Shown here in pieces: positions 53,174 to 62,591 of a stretch of DNA of 64,000 nt; the first letter of the stretch is position 1; the number at the start of each line of letters is the position of its first letter. Source of the DNA: an uncultured Porphyromonadaceae bacterium (lineage in GTDB: Bacteria; Bacteroidota; Bacteroidia; Bacteroidales; Muribaculaceae); assembly GCA_902461565.1 (NCBI GenBank), contig CABPYL010000008.1:25022-89021 (forward strand), read 5' to 3'. The notes beneath the pieces are model-generated. The model made no database searches, was not told where the DNA came from, and saw nothing but the letters and a program-made list of their open reading frames with translations. Both the position numbers and the translations under genes were made by a program.

Positions 53174-54802
53174 TTATTTTACAGGACGTCCTTTTTTGTC
53201 GAGGCCGATAGACTGGTAGAACATCTCTCGCGCTTTTTTCTCGGCGCGTTTCTTCTCGTAATGTTTTACGCCGGCTTCAATCGCCTCGCTTACGAAGAAG
53301 TCTATCAGATCCGCCTTATTGCTGACTTTGTTTGCCTTGGTGTAGGTAGGCGTTGTAGCCTTATAGCCGCGTTTCTTAATCTCGTTCTGCATGTAGGTCA
53401 GTTCGTAGGGAACTGCATAGACGCCGTTGTCGGTAACGCTGCGGTGTACCTTGGGGAAATAAGCGCTTGCTTCTTTCCAGCGTCCGAGGCCGCAAAGGGA
53501 TGCCAGCTGCAAGGCCTGACGGTACGGATCCAGATTGTTCCCCGAAACCTGCAACAGGCGTTCGTTCAGTTTGAGAAGACGTTCGTAATCCTCCTTGTGT
53601 TGTGGATTATCTACATCTCGGTTGAGTATGTCTGCCTCCGCCCATTTTTTTAGTGTCATATTTGGAATACCGTAGTCTGCGCCGATGAACATCAGGCAGT
53701 TATTGACAAATCCTTTAAGATTCAGTTTTTCGTTGGGTGTGAGTTCGGGTTTTACAACGTATATACTGTCGCAAAGAATGGCTACCGCTTTTCGCATGTA
53801 AGAGTTGTATTTAACGCTTTCCTCGGGGGTGATTTCACTGTAACAGCGTTCAAATGCGACGGGATCATTAATTCCGGTTTCTACAAATTTAGTGAGTTTT
53901 ACAAGGAATTTTTCTTTGTTCCAGTTTTCATGCGCAACTTCAATCGCATCATATAATCTGTACGGGGGCATCTGTACGCCGTCTGCGCTTTCTTCAATTC
54001 CGAAAAAAATATAGCAATGAGGCTCTGGATATTTCACATATTCTCTCAAAGATTGTTCGTCTTCGTTAGCTCTATTGAAAAAAGTTTCTACTTCAGACCA
54101 AGGGCCGAAACCATAGGAATTTGACGTAACACTGCCTTTTACTAATTTCTCTGCAACAATCATTACCTGCTCGCCGGCTTCCTTGTTCTGAAAATATATG
54201 ACAGGTTCGTTGCCTGCAATCTGCATTATATCCACATTTTTTACGTCGGCATCCTCTGTAATCACCAGAGGAAGCGTTTTTGGCTCGCTTTGCCCTTGTT
54301 CATAATGTGCATATACCGTTCTAAGTCCTCCGGAGTGTAAAATATTGTAGGCTGGCGCCAATTTTCCGCTTGCCACATACTCGAAAGCTTTGGGGCCGAC
54401 CTTCGTGATATCGCCTAATTTCAAATCCGTCAGTTTCGTACAGCCGTAAAAACACTCCATAGGAATCTCTGTTACGGATGGTAACTCTGCCGAAACAAGC
54501 AGATTGCACTCCTTGAACGCTCCTATTCCGACAGATGAGACGGACGAAGGAATCACGATTGAGGTCAGCAGCGAGCCTTTGAAGGCATTCTGGCCGATGG
54601 AAGTAACAGGATACTCCTTGCCGGTCTTGGGATTTGTTACTGTTTCGGGTATGACAACGTCCCCGAAAGCTTTCTTGTAGTCCTTGAGTTCTGCCGTACC
54701 GTTTGCGTAAATCTTGTACTTTGCATCTCCTATCTTGATGTCTTCGGCATGGACGCCGAGACAACAGAGAGAAATGATTAAAGATAAAATTACTTTCTTC
54801 AT
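53174..54802 (-). CDS. Secreted BspA-type leucine-rich repeat protein
   Basis: 542 residues, signal peptide (MKKVILSLIISLCCLGVHA). BspA/LRR_5 repeats at about 45-150 (VVIPETVTN, TSIGQNAFKGSLLTSIVIPS, VGIGAFKECNLL, IPMECFYGCTKLTDLKL). The remaining chain to the C-terminus is helical and TPR-like (KEDYERLLKLNERLL, LQLASLCGLGRWKEA). Last gene of the seven-gene row before the terminator. Confidence 0.7.
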   Translation of the reverse strand: MKKVILSLIISLCCLGVHAEDIKIGDAKYKIYANGTAELKDYKKAFGDVVIPETVTNPKTGKEYPVTSIGQNAFKGSLLTSIVIPSSVSSVGIGAFKECNLLVSAELPSVTEIPMECFYGCTKLTDLKLGDITKVGPKAFEYVASGKLAPAYNILHSGGLRTVYAHYEQGQSEPKTLPLVITEDADVKNVDIMQIAGNEPVIYFQNKEAGEQVMIVAEKLVKGSVTSNSYGFGPWSEVETFFNRANEDEQSLREYVKYPEPHCYIFFGIEESADGVQMPPYRLYDAIEVAHENWNKEKFLVKLTKFVETGINDPVAFERCYSEITPEESVKYNSYMRKAVAILCDSIYVVKPELTPNEKLNLKGFVNNCLMFIGADYGIPNMTLKKWAEADILNRDVDNPQHKEDYERLLKLNERLLQVSGNNLDPYRQALQLASLCGLGRWKEASAYFPKVHRSVTDNGVYAVPYELTYMQNEIKKRGYKATTPTYTKANKVSNKADLIDFFVSEAIEAGVKHYEKKRAEKKAREMFYQSIGLDKKGRPVK

Positions 54803-54856
54803 TGAGTTTGTTATTGTTTGGTTATTGAAATGTGAATTTACTTGTGTCCGAAAGTA

Positions 54857-56110
54857 TCAGTAGCCGCAGCCTGTTTGTTTCCACAGAGGCGACGGTTCGA
54901 CGCTGCGCCCCTCAAGGACGGCGGCAATCTGCCCGGCCAGAGCGTATGCGATAGCCACATGGCGGTTGTCGAAGGCCGCGATGCTCCAGTCTACGCGGAG
55001 TGTAAAGGAATTGCAGTCACGTCCGCCTCCGGCCCTGACCGTTACATTTTTCACTCCCGCAGGCCGATATCGCTTGTCGAGTTCCGAGTAAAGGCCGAAT
55101 TCTTTCTGCATCGTTTCGGCCAGTGATTCATACAGCCTTGCAAAGTCATCGTGCCTGATTACCGTAGAGCCTCCGCCGGCTTTTTCCAGCCGCGATGTTA
55201 CAAAATGCAATTTTTCCGGATGAACCGAGTCGGCCACAATCAGTGCTATGGCCCAGTGGTCATCACCCTGTGTAAGGCGGCGGATGTCGTGCAGATATGC
55301 CCTGACGGCGGCATCTTCCTCCTCGTCGTCAAGCAGGTAATAACTCTTGGGTTCGTCGGCGTTCTCCTCGTATTCCTTGCTTATATAGTTGAAGCCGCCG
55401 AACAGGGCAAGATAGTATGCGAAGTTGCCTATACTCACTTCGTTCGATGCCGTAGGGGCGATGATGGTTACCCGGTTGCCGCGGTCTATGCAGCAGCCGT
55501 AGGCCGTGCGGCCTTCGGCGGGTATTTCCTCGATGACGAGCCGGTCGGCGGGATTCTCGCTTTCGGGAATTGCCGTGGCGAGGTTGCGCAGGCGGAAGTT
55601 GTCCGACGAGCGCACTGCATCAATGATATCCTTGGTATCTATCTGCTGCATCACCTGAATATCCACGGGCGACACATAGCGGGGCGCAGTGCGGAATTTG
55701 GTGGCCTTGTCCTGCTTGCGCCGGAAGGCGTTGCCCAAGCGCTGACGCATATCGTCCAGCTCGTGTTCGCGCTTGTCCTCGGCTATGGCATCGGAAAAGC
55801 CGCCGGCCACCAGACCGGCCGGCACCGCGAAGATGGCGATGTTTACAAGGGCACAGGCAATCTTGAGCATGCGGCCCCAGAAGGTTATCGGCGTGTACGT
55901 GGCAAACTCGCCCGGATCGCCTATATAGCCCATCGACGACCACAGCAACGCGTCCCAGTAGTTGCGGAACACCTCGGGCTGCGCGTTATGCTCCACTATG
56001 TACAACAGCAGCGACAGCACGAGCGTAGCCGCCACAAGCACCTGCAGCGATACCCACATCTCGTGTCGTGTCGATTTTACCGCTCGCCAGAACAGCTCAA
56101 AGGATTTCAT
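54857..56110 (-). CDS. Two-helix ion-channel-like membrane protein with altered selectivity filter
   Basis: 417 residues. One N-terminal helix (about 20-42), a pore-loop region (YWDALLWSSMGYIGDPGEF, about 51-69), then a second helix (GRMLKIACALVNIAIFAVPAG) ending in LVAGGFSDAI, as in potassium channels (ALPTGILASGF). The filter reads MGYIGDP rather than TVGYGD. The soluble C-terminal part (about 110-417) has an alpha-beta core of no family I recognise. Could be a true channel, a relic or a stress sensor. Lies between the lipoprotein pair and the BspA-like gene. Confidence 0.65.
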   Translation of the reverse strand: MKSFELFWRAVKSTRHEMWVSLQVLVAATLVLSLLLYIVEHNAQPEVFRNYWDALLWSSMGYIGDPGEFATYTPITFWGRMLKIACALVNIAIFAVPAGLVAGGFSDAIAEDKREHELDDMRQRLGNAFRRKQDKATKFRTAPRYVSPVDIQVMQQIDTKDIIDAVRSSDNFRLRNLATAIPESENPADRLVIEEIPAEGRTAYGCCIDRGNRVTIIAPTASNEVSIGNFAYYLALFGGFNYISKEYEENADEPKSYYLLDDEEEDAAVRAYLHDIRRLTQGDDHWAIALIVADSVHPEKLHFVTSRLEKAGGGSTVIRHDDFARLYESLAETMQKEFGLYSELDKRYRPAGVKNVTVRAGGGRDCNSFTLRVDWSIAAFDNRHVAIAYALAGQIAAVLEGRSVEPSPLWKQTGCGY

Positions 56111-56119
56111 TATCAGGCA

Positions 56120-57136
56120 TTAATTATTCCCATATTGTTGAACAAGCCTTTTGGCTTCTTCAACTTCATCATTGTTCTGTTTTACATTAAAGCAGTTGAA
56201 AACAGAAGAATTTCCGGAATGTGTTACCACATCTTCCCAATCACCGAGATTGTTCCATTCAAGATTAGGTTTCATGAGCGACAGCGCACGCTTTGCCATC
56301 TGCGGCTGATTGCTGTCGAGGGCTTTGTTTATAGTCTGGAGACATTGATTGTTATAATTTTCTACCGCCTCTTTATAGCTTGTGTATTCTTCCGGAATTT
56401 CGCCGTAGCGGTCGCTCATTACACGTCCGAGGGCCGGACGGGTGGGCACTTTTATATCGTAGAGGGCCTTTATCTGTGCCTCTATGTCTGCCGTAGCCGC
56501 GTCTGCAATCAGTTTGTCGAAATCGCTGATGGCGAATTTTTTGGCCACTCCGGCAATCTGATTACGTTCATATTCGTTGTAGGACGGTACGGATGCCCAT
56601 AATTGTTTCAGCATGGATGCGAGAGCTTCAAGCCCTTTTGTCTGTTTGTAAAACTTTGCAACACCGTCCTCAAGTATATAATCGGGTTTCTGTTGCAGTA
56701 TCATATCTACCAGTTCTTCATTTTCTGCCGTCACAGCCGCTGCAATGGTGGAGCGCCCCGGGGTAACTCCGCTTTTAAGCAATTTTTCTGCCAGATTGTT
56801 GCGGTCGGTTGATATTGCCACTTCGAGAACATCAGTCATGCTCGGAAGCTGGCTGTATTCATAAGTATTGTATAGGTAAACGATGCGGGCATCGCTCTCG
56901 CGCGACGGTTTGGCGAGAAGGGCATATATTTCCTTGTCGTTGACATAGTGCATGCCTTCTTCGGCTCTGTAACTGTTGATAGCTTCAAGTTTCTGAACGG
57001 CAGAGCGGGCTTTGTCGAAATCGCCGTCGGCGCAAGCCTCGATATATTCCTGCTTTAATTTTTCCTTTTTGTCGGTGCACGATACCAGGCAGGAGCCAAG
57101 GAATATAATTAAGAATATGTATTTAATCGTTTTCAT
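56120..57136 (-). CDS. Lipoprotein, tandem paralogue A
   Basis: 338 residues. Lipobox CLVSC (Cys20). Alpha-helical, ankyrin-like repeats in the middle (PSMTDVLEVAISTDRNNLAE and KLLKSGVTPGRSTIAAAVTA), conserved end with KALDSNQPQMAKRALSLMKP. About four residues in five match the copy at 57186-58352 over the shared part. Unknown family. Member of the seven-gene row, ten bases before the channel gene. Confidence 0.7.
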   Translation of the reverse strand: MKTIKYIFLIIFLGSCLVSCTDKKEKLKQEYIEACADGDFDKARSAVQKLEAINSYRAEEGMHYVNDKEIYALLAKPSRESDARIVYLYNTYEYSQLPSMTDVLEVAISTDRNNLAEKLLKSGVTPGRSTIAAAVTAENEELVDMILQQKPDYILEDGVAKFYKQTKGLEALASMLKQLWASVPSYNEYERNQIAGVAKKFAISDFDKLIADAATADIEAQIKALYDIKVPTRPALGRVMSDRYGEIPEEYTSYKEAVENYNNQCLQTINKALDSNQPQMAKRALSLMKPNLEWNNLGDWEDVVTHSGNSSVFNCFNVKQNNDEVEEAKRLVQQYGNN

Positions 57137-57185
57137 GTCGTGGATTCTCCATCTCTGACAGCTGAAAAGCTTTCATTATCAGGTA

Positions 57186-58352
57186 TTAATTATTTCCATG
57201 TTGCTGAATAAGCTTTTTGGCTTCTTCAATTTCATTGCTGTTCTGCTTTACATTAAAGCAGGCGTATCCACTATGACCATGTGAATTCATTATATCATCC
57301 CAATTACCGAGATTGTGCCATTCAAGATTAGGCTTCATGAGCGACAACGCGCGCTTTGCCATCTGCGGCTGATTGCTGTCGAGGGCTTTGTTTATAATCT
57401 GGAGGCATTGGCCGTTATAATTCTCTATCGCCTCTTTATAGCTTGTATATTCTTCCGGAATCTCACCTTTGTAATCGCCACTCATCACGCGTCCGAGGGC
57501 GGGACGGTTGGGCACTTTGATGTCGTAGAGGGCTTTTATCTGAGCCTCTATGTCTGCTGTTGCCGCGTTTGCAATCAGATTGTCGAGATCGCTGATAGCA
57601 AATTTCTTGGCTAATCCGGCAATCTGTTCGCGTTCGTATTCGCTGTAAGAAGGCAGGGATACCAATAATTTTCTCAGGATGGTTGCGAGAGCATCCTGGC
57701 CTTTTGCCTCTCTGTAATACTCCGCCACACCGTCCTCAAGTATATAATCGGGCTCCTGTTGCAGCATGATATTTACAAGTTCTTCTTTTTCTGCCATCAC
57801 CGCCGCTGCGATGGTGGTACTACTTGGGGAAACTCCGCTTTTCAGCAATTTTTCTGCCAGATTGTCTCGGTCGGTTGATATTGCCACTTCGAGAACATCA
57901 GTCATATCCGGAAGTTCGTCGTATTCGTATGTGTTGTATAGGTAAACGATGCGAGAATCGCTTTCGCGCGACGGTTTGGCGAGCAGTGCATAAATCTCTT
58001 TGTCGTTCACATATTGCCAGTGCTCGCACATCGGGCGTATTTTTGCTTCGTGTTCTTCTTGGGCTGCTTCTATTTTTTTATTTTTGAGGTCGCTGTCGAG
58101 GTAGTCGTCAAACTTGTCCGGCGAGCTTTTAATTTTGCCGACTTTGGCAACTATCTCTTCATTCGCTTCGTTGTATATCGGTTCCATTCTTTCAACTATG
58201 GCACGTGCCGATTCGAAGTCCTTGTCGCTGCAGGCCTTTATATATTCTTTCTGCATGTCGGACAGCTTATCGTAACACTTGTCCAGTTTGGAACAGCCGG
58301 CGCATACCATAGGCAATGCAACCAGGAGTATTACAGTCTTGAAAAGTTTCAT
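57186..58352 (-). CDS. Lipoprotein, tandem paralogue B
   Basis: 388 residues, lipobox VCAGC (Cys20), the same plan as paralogue A but with about 50 extra residues (about 55-105, rich in Lys/Glu, EEIVAKVGKIKSSPDKFDD). The following sequence matches A from YVNDKEIYALLAKPSRESD on. The 50-base gap to A contains a leftover channel-gene start (see findings). Helical repeats, no catalytic motif. Confidence 0.7.
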   Translation of the reverse strand: MKLFKTVILLVALPMVCAGCSKLDKCYDKLSDMQKEYIKACSDKDFESARAIVERMEPIYNEANEEIVAKVGKIKSSPDKFDDYLDSDLKNKKIEAAQEEHEAKIRPMCEHWQYVNDKEIYALLAKPSRESDSRIVYLYNTYEYDELPDMTDVLEVAISTDRDNLAEKLLKSGVSPSSTTIAAAVMAEKEELVNIMLQQEPDYILEDGVAEYYREAKGQDALATILRKLLVSLPSYSEYEREQIAGLAKKFAISDLDNLIANAATADIEAQIKALYDIKVPNRPALGRVMSGDYKGEIPEEYTSYKEAIENYNGQCLQIINKALDSNQPQMAKRALSLMKPNLEWHNLGNWDDIMNSHGHSGYACFNVKQNSNEIEEAKKLIQQHGNN

Positions 58353-58374
58353 AATAAGATAGAGTTATCAGTTC

Positions 58375-59571
58375 TCAATCATCATCCTCGTCAAGGATGC
58401 GGTTAATAAAATCGGCGCCGTGGTCCCACAGTTTGCCAAGGCCGAGGAAGCCGCCGGTGTTGGCATTCTGTTTACCTTCTGCATTTGCCTGAGCCACGGC
58501 CACGCGGGCATCGGCGTTGATCTGGGCGATGGTAGCCTTGGCCTCGAAAGGTGCTTTTATTTTCTCCACCTGCAGTTTTTCCATTTCCAGCAGCTGGACG
58601 TTCATGGCATCGCGGTCTTCTACGGCGCGGGCGCGGGCGATGGCGTCGCGGCGGTCGGAATCCACAGTTTTGCAGTATTCGCTGAAATCCTTGTCGGCCT
58701 CGGGCCAGATTTTGGCATTATGGGGTATAAGAGAGTAATATGCGCCGGCTGCGGGATTATACTCGCCGTTGGATGCTGCGATGGCGGTTTTCATATTGGA
58801 ATACAGCTCGTCCGCTTTGGACTGGAAGAACAGATCGCTCACTTCAGCATTGCGTATGGCGGCATACTCGTGTGTGGATGCCTGTGTCGGAACGCTGGAT
58901 AGTACCGCCATAGCGAGGGCATAGTTCTGCTCGCTCACGGCCTGGTTGACAATCACGGATATATTGCTCTCGGTATTATACCATGCCATAGCGCTTTCGG
59001 CAGCTTTGCGGAAAAGCTCTTTCAGTGCCGGTGTGTCTTTAAGTTCGCTGAAGGCCTGGAGGGTAGCGTTTTCGAGGTTGGTACCCACACCTGTGAGCGA
59101 CACCGTGGCCGAGCCGTAGATGTCGTTCGATACAAAATTGCCGCAGTACATGGTTAGGTCATATTTCACAACGGTCTTTTGCGGTGCGGTGCTGGTAACG
59201 GAGCTTTCCACACGGTGGGCCCTGGTAACGAGTCCGAGAACAGGGTTGACAGACAGACCGCCGATACCGTTGCGGGCAGCGATATTGATGATTCGGGTTG
59301 CCAGACGCTCGGATGCGGCCTGCGATACGCCGTCGCCGGTTGCCGGTGGCATTACGCTGAACTTCACTCCGGAGAAATTCAGGATGGAGTCCATATTCAC
59401 ATTAAGCGAGGTGTGCTTCCGCTCAATCGCTTCGGCACGCTCGGTATCGGTCATGGAAGACTGTTTCTCGGCAGGAGCGAATTTCTTTCCTTTCTGTCCT
59501 CCGTCCGAACCGCACGACGTCATGACGGCTGCTGCTGCAAGCATTGTTGCCAGGATATATGTAAATTTCAT
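58375..59571 (-). CDS. Lipoprotein of unknown family
   Basis: 398 residues, lipobox AVMTSC (Cys20). Alpha-beta core with GVKFSVMPPATGDGVSQA and SVNPVLGLVTRAHRVES (about 70-170), then a helical part and an Ala/Gln/Asn-rich tail (AQINADARVAVAQANAEGKQ). It lies 2 bases after the DUF6175 gene, so the two are tightly coupled. Function not known. Confidence 0.7.
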   Translation of the reverse strand: MKFTYILATMLAAAAVMTSCGSDGGQKGKKFAPAEKQSSMTDTERAEAIERKHTSLNVNMDSILNFSGVKFSVMPPATGDGVSQAASERLATRIINIAARNGIGGLSVNPVLGLVTRAHRVESSVTSTAPQKTVVKYDLTMYCGNFVSNDIYGSATVSLTGVGTNLENATLQAFSELKDTPALKELFRKAAESAMAWYNTESNISVIVNQAVSEQNYALAMAVLSSVPTQASTHEYAAIRNAEVSDLFFQSKADELYSNMKTAIAASNGEYNPAAGAYYSLIPHNAKIWPEADKDFSEYCKTVDSDRRDAIARARAVEDRDAMNVQLLEMEKLQVEKIKAPFEAKATIAQINADARVAVAQANAEGKQNANTGGFLGLGKLWDHGADFINRILDEDDD

Positions 59572-59573
59572 GT

Positions 59574-60587
59574 TTAAAGGCCTTTGATTGTCAATACAAC
59601 TTCACCGAGGCCCTGCGCTCTGTTTTCGGATGCGAGGCCAAGGTTCTTTCTAAGATATTTCTGGAGGTCGCGTGTCCAGTCGTATACGCCGTACTGTGTG
59701 CCGTCGTCGTTCAGCACCTTTATGCGCACGTTTGTGAAGGTGAGCTGGTTGGCGGAGTTTGTCTGCATTTTGTACGCACCCTTTACCGAGTGTGCCTTGA
59801 TGTAGTCTACGATTTCGTCGGCATATGTGTCGCCTTCTACGCTCTGGTCTGTCAGCTTCTGGTTGCTGTCTGCATCAACATTGATACGTACGGTTATCTC
59901 GCGTCCGCGGGTAAGGATGTCGTTGAAATATTTCTGGATATCGCCCATCAGCTTCGGCATGGTCTTGTCCAGGTCGGCGGCCATGACAGCTGTGCCGTTC
60001 TCGCCATGCAGGCCGTCGGCCTGAATGGTGGCTACCACCTTGTTTGTGTAGGCGTCCACGGCATTGATGAGGTAGCGCACATTCTTTTCGGAGGTGTCGC
60101 TCTTGGTATAATCTGCGGAAATATCATAGTCGAGTTCAAGAACAATATCGGGTGTGGCTACGGACAGCAGCCGGGTCTTGGCATCGGTGGCAAGGTTGTC
60201 GGCAATGTCGGCGGCATTCTGGTTGTCGATGCTTTTCAGTGTCTGTTCGAAGTCGTCCAGGGGATAATCCGCACCGATAAAGCGATCCTGGATGTTGGCG
60301 GTAACCGTCTTGAAATTATCGTCGGTTACAAGATATTTCTTATAATCGCGAACCATATATTTTTCGCCGTCGATTGTCTTGTTTTTCAGGCAACCGAACT
60401 GTTTCAGCGTCTGGTCGCTGGGCATAATCATTATCTGAGGCTTTGCCTGGACAATGGCGTTCACATCGTTACTCTCGTAGGCTTCCATATCGCCGGAAGC
60501 CCCGTCGGCCAGTCCTTTGGATTTTTCGCCGCCGCACGATGCAAGCAGCAGTCCAATGGCAAGCGCTATAATCTGATATTTTTTCAT
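59574..60587 (-). CDS. DUF6175-family lipoprotein
   Basis: 337 residues, lipobox LLASC (Cys18). The family-like IMIMPSDQTLKQFGCL near residue 53, and ATPDIVLELDYDI near 145, match what I recall of DUF6175. Role unknown; DUF6175 proteins sit in envelope gene clusters of Bacteroidales. It follows the first gene of the row by 59 bases. Confidence 0.7.
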   Translation of the reverse strand: MKKYQIIALAIGLLLASCGGEKSKGLADGASGDMEAYESNDVNAIVQAKPQIMIMPSDQTLKQFGCLKNKTIDGEKYMVRDYKKYLVTDDNFKTVTANIQDRFIGADYPLDDFEQTLKSIDNQNAADIADNLATDAKTRLLSVATPDIVLELDYDISADYTKSDTSEKNVRYLINAVDAYTNKVVATIQADGLHGENGTAVMAADLDKTMPKLMGDIQKYFNDILTRGREITVRINVDADSNQKLTDQSVEGDTYADEIVDYIKAHSVKGAYKMQTNSANQLTFTNVRIKVLNDDGTQYGVYDWTRDLQKYLRKNLGLASENRAQGLGEVVLTIKGL

Positions 60588-60646
60588 GATGGCTTTAATT
60601 ACTTTATATTTGTTGTTTTCGTCCTTCCACCGATCTGGCTAAAATC

Positions 60647-62164
60647 TTATGCTTTCACATTCAATTCCTCAAGGCTGTTATCGTCGTTTACGCGGTATAC
60701 CTTCATCAGCGCTCCGAACTGGTCGGCATAATTGATGAAGTCGAACCACACGATATTGTCGTCTGCGTCCGAATGTTCTTCAACATCGTCAATACGGTCG
60801 AGGATGCCTTCGTCGGCCGACGGGCTGACCCAGTTGTCGATTACGCGTTCAAATAACCACATGCCTTCTTGACGTATTCTGCGTGTTTTGTCGTTTAGTT
60901 CTCTTCGTTCTTCCAGCTCTCTGTGATATTCTGCTAAACTGGCTTTGTTGCGTGTGCGGACTTTTTCCTGACGGGAGAGATCGGCACAGAGTTCGTGGTG
61001 ATCAGAAACGTTCTTTCCTTTAAATGAGAAGAATGTAAATTTCCCGACATTAAAACCTTCCGGGTCGAGCTTGATCAGATATTCAAGCATAAGCCCTTGT
61101 CCCTCGAGATCGTCGAGAGTGGCGAATTCGCAATAGTCTCTTGATAAAATAGATGCTGCCTTGGTGTTGTCGCGGCCGGACCTGAAATAATTGAGCGTAT
61201 AACGGCTGTCATCCGCATTTCCATCTAAAAGTTCACTGAGTATTTTATGTGCGATTTTAGGTGCCTTGGGGTGCATGTGCCAATCGGCGTAAACTACTTT
61301 TTTACCGTTATAATAGAAGTTATCTATTTTTTTGCGGAGTTTGTCCCAGTCTTTCAGATTGGTGATGTCTACTTTGTAAGCGCATTTGCTATCCGGCTTT
61401 TTGCCAAATTGGACTTCAATTATTGCCTGCGGATGGCTTTGCGAAACAATGGTGGGAACAGATGATACTGAGGATTTTTCAATCCAGCGTATTTCGGTGC
61501 GCTGGCCTGCAGGTAGAAACACGCGTACGGTGGCGTCGACTATTCTCGCTTCCTTCTCTTTGCGTTCCTTCTCCAGTCGCTCCTCCTTTAGCTTCTTGTT
61601 AATTGCTTTTTTCTCTTCGGGAGATATATAAGGCTCTACTCTGACATTGGGGCACAATTTGGAAAAGACCGCAGTATAGGCTTCCAAAGATGCACGGTCA
61701 ACGGTTATTTTTGTGAGGTTTCTGGCCGAGGCGAATGTATCGGACTCACATTCCGGGGGCGTGAGGCCTAAAAAGCGGATTGTCTTTAGGTCGTGTCCGA
61801 AAGCGTGGGCGCCCAGATGAATATTGCAGGCAGGCAGTGTCAGGGTAGTAAGAGAAGGCGTCCCGTCGAAGCCGTGATCTTTCACCCACAGCCAATTCCC
61901 GTTATTGTCGGGCAAAAATTCGAGTTGTTTAAGTGTAGGGCTTGCAAACGCATATTCGCCAATACAATTCACCGCGTGGGAAATAAAAAATTCCTCGCAC
62001 TTGGAGTTATTGCGCAGGCAGCGGTCGCAGATTACATTGCAATTGGAATCGGACGCAATTGTAATTCTTCTTTCACCGGCAGGGGCAAGGAGGTATCTGC
62101 CACGCCAAGTTTCAAAGGTCATGAATACTGCCCATCCGCTTATGTGTGTATCTAATGGTTTCAT
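60647..62164 (-). CDS. Leucine-rich-repeat-like cytoplasmic protein, first gene of the row
   Basis: 505 residues, no signal peptide. N-terminal repeats of LRR_5 flavour (IGEYAFASPTLKQLEFLPDN, FDGTPSLTTLTLPACNIHLG, AHAFGHDLKTIRFL, about 65-180), a highly charged Lys/Glu coiled segment (about 180-210, EKKAINKKLKEERLEKERKE), then an alpha-beta domain of unknown type. ATG at 62164. In the orientation read it lacks a promoter of its own that I can see; the invertible segment at 62378-62605 is the likely switch. Its link to the exported proteins downstream is unknown. Confidence 0.7.
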   Translation of the reverse strand: MKPLDTHISGWAVFMTFETWRGRYLLAPAGERRITIASDSNCNVICDRCLRNNSKCEEFFISHAVNCIGEYAFASPTLKQLEFLPDNNGNWLWVKDHGFDGTPSLTTLTLPACNIHLGAHAFGHDLKTIRFLGLTPPECESDTFASARNLTKITVDRASLEAYTAVFSKLCPNVRVEPYISPEEKKAINKKLKEERLEKERKEKEARIVDATVRVFLPAGQRTEIRWIEKSSVSSVPTIVSQSHPQAIIEVQFGKKPDSKCAYKVDITNLKDWDKLRKKIDNFYYNGKKVVYADWHMHPKAPKIAHKILSELLDGNADDSRYTLNYFRSGRDNTKAASILSRDYCEFATLDDLEGQGLMLEYLIKLDPEGFNVGKFTFFSFKGKNVSDHHELCADLSRQEKVRTRNKASLAEYHRELEERRELNDKTRRIRQEGMWLFERVIDNWVSPSADEGILDRIDDVEEHSDADDNIVWFDFINYADQFGALMKVYRVNDDNSLEELNVKA

Positions 62165-62238
62165 ATTGATTGAGTTTTATTTGAAATGCGTAGGTTTATT
62201 TAAAATTCTGAATTCTTATTTACCGGAAGCAATAATTG

Positions 62239-62310
62239 TTAAGCCTCTGCCGCACAGGGTGCATAATAATCCGGTTTCTTGCAGGTGCGCGTTGTAAAGC
62301 TGTTGTTCAT
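62239..62310 (-). CDS. Possible 23-residue leader peptide
   Basis: ATG at 62310 to TAA at 62241-62239 on the minus strand. It has two Cys residues (RTCKKPDYYAPC). It lies between the invertible segment and the first gene of the row, so it would be in the mRNA leader when the switch is on. Chance occurrence is possible. Confidence 0.22.
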   Translation of the reverse strand: MNNSFTTRTCKKPDYYAPCAAEA

Positions 62311-62377
62311 ATAGCAGTTTTTATGATACTATGGCAGATGCGTCAAAAAAATTCAAAAAACCGGAATCTTTTTGCAG

Positions 62378-62391
62378 TCTCTTGCCGAGAG
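62378..62391 (+). repeat. Left inverted repeat of the DNA switch
   Basis: TCTCTTGCCGAGAG, perfectly matched in inverse by 62592-62605. The repeat itself has a dyad (CTCT-5-AGAG), typical of a recombinase core site. Confidence 0.8.
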
Positions 62392-62591
62392 ATATGGATA
62401 GCGTGCTATCGTCCGATGAATATGCGAGTTCAACCAATCGGCATAGTCCCGTTGCTAAACAACCGGGATTTAACGGCAGCATACCTTATCAGCTAAACAT
62501 TCAATGCGGAGACCGGGAATATGTAGTTTTTTTTCGTTTATCATTGTGTATATGTGAGAAAAAAACGCTTACTTTGTATATAATTAAGCCA
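62392..62591 (+). mobile_element. Predicted invertible promoter segment
   Basis: 200 bases between the 14-base inverted repeats. On the plus strand near the right end: ATTG (62543-62546), 22 bases, TTACTTTG (62569-62576), a near-consensus Bacteroidetes promoter, pointing right, away from the seven-gene row. No such sequence on the other strand. After inversion it would point left at the gene starting at 62164, with a leader of about 230 bases. Confidence 0.65.
62543..62576 (+). promoter_or_regulatory. Promoter inside the invertible segment (off orientation)
   Basis: ATTG, 22 bases, TTACTTTG: one mismatch in the -7 box and one extra base of spacing. A sigma-70-like TATAAT is at 62579-62584. 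Both are plus-strand, so transcription would run antisense into the recombinase gene in this orientation. Confidence 0.5.
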
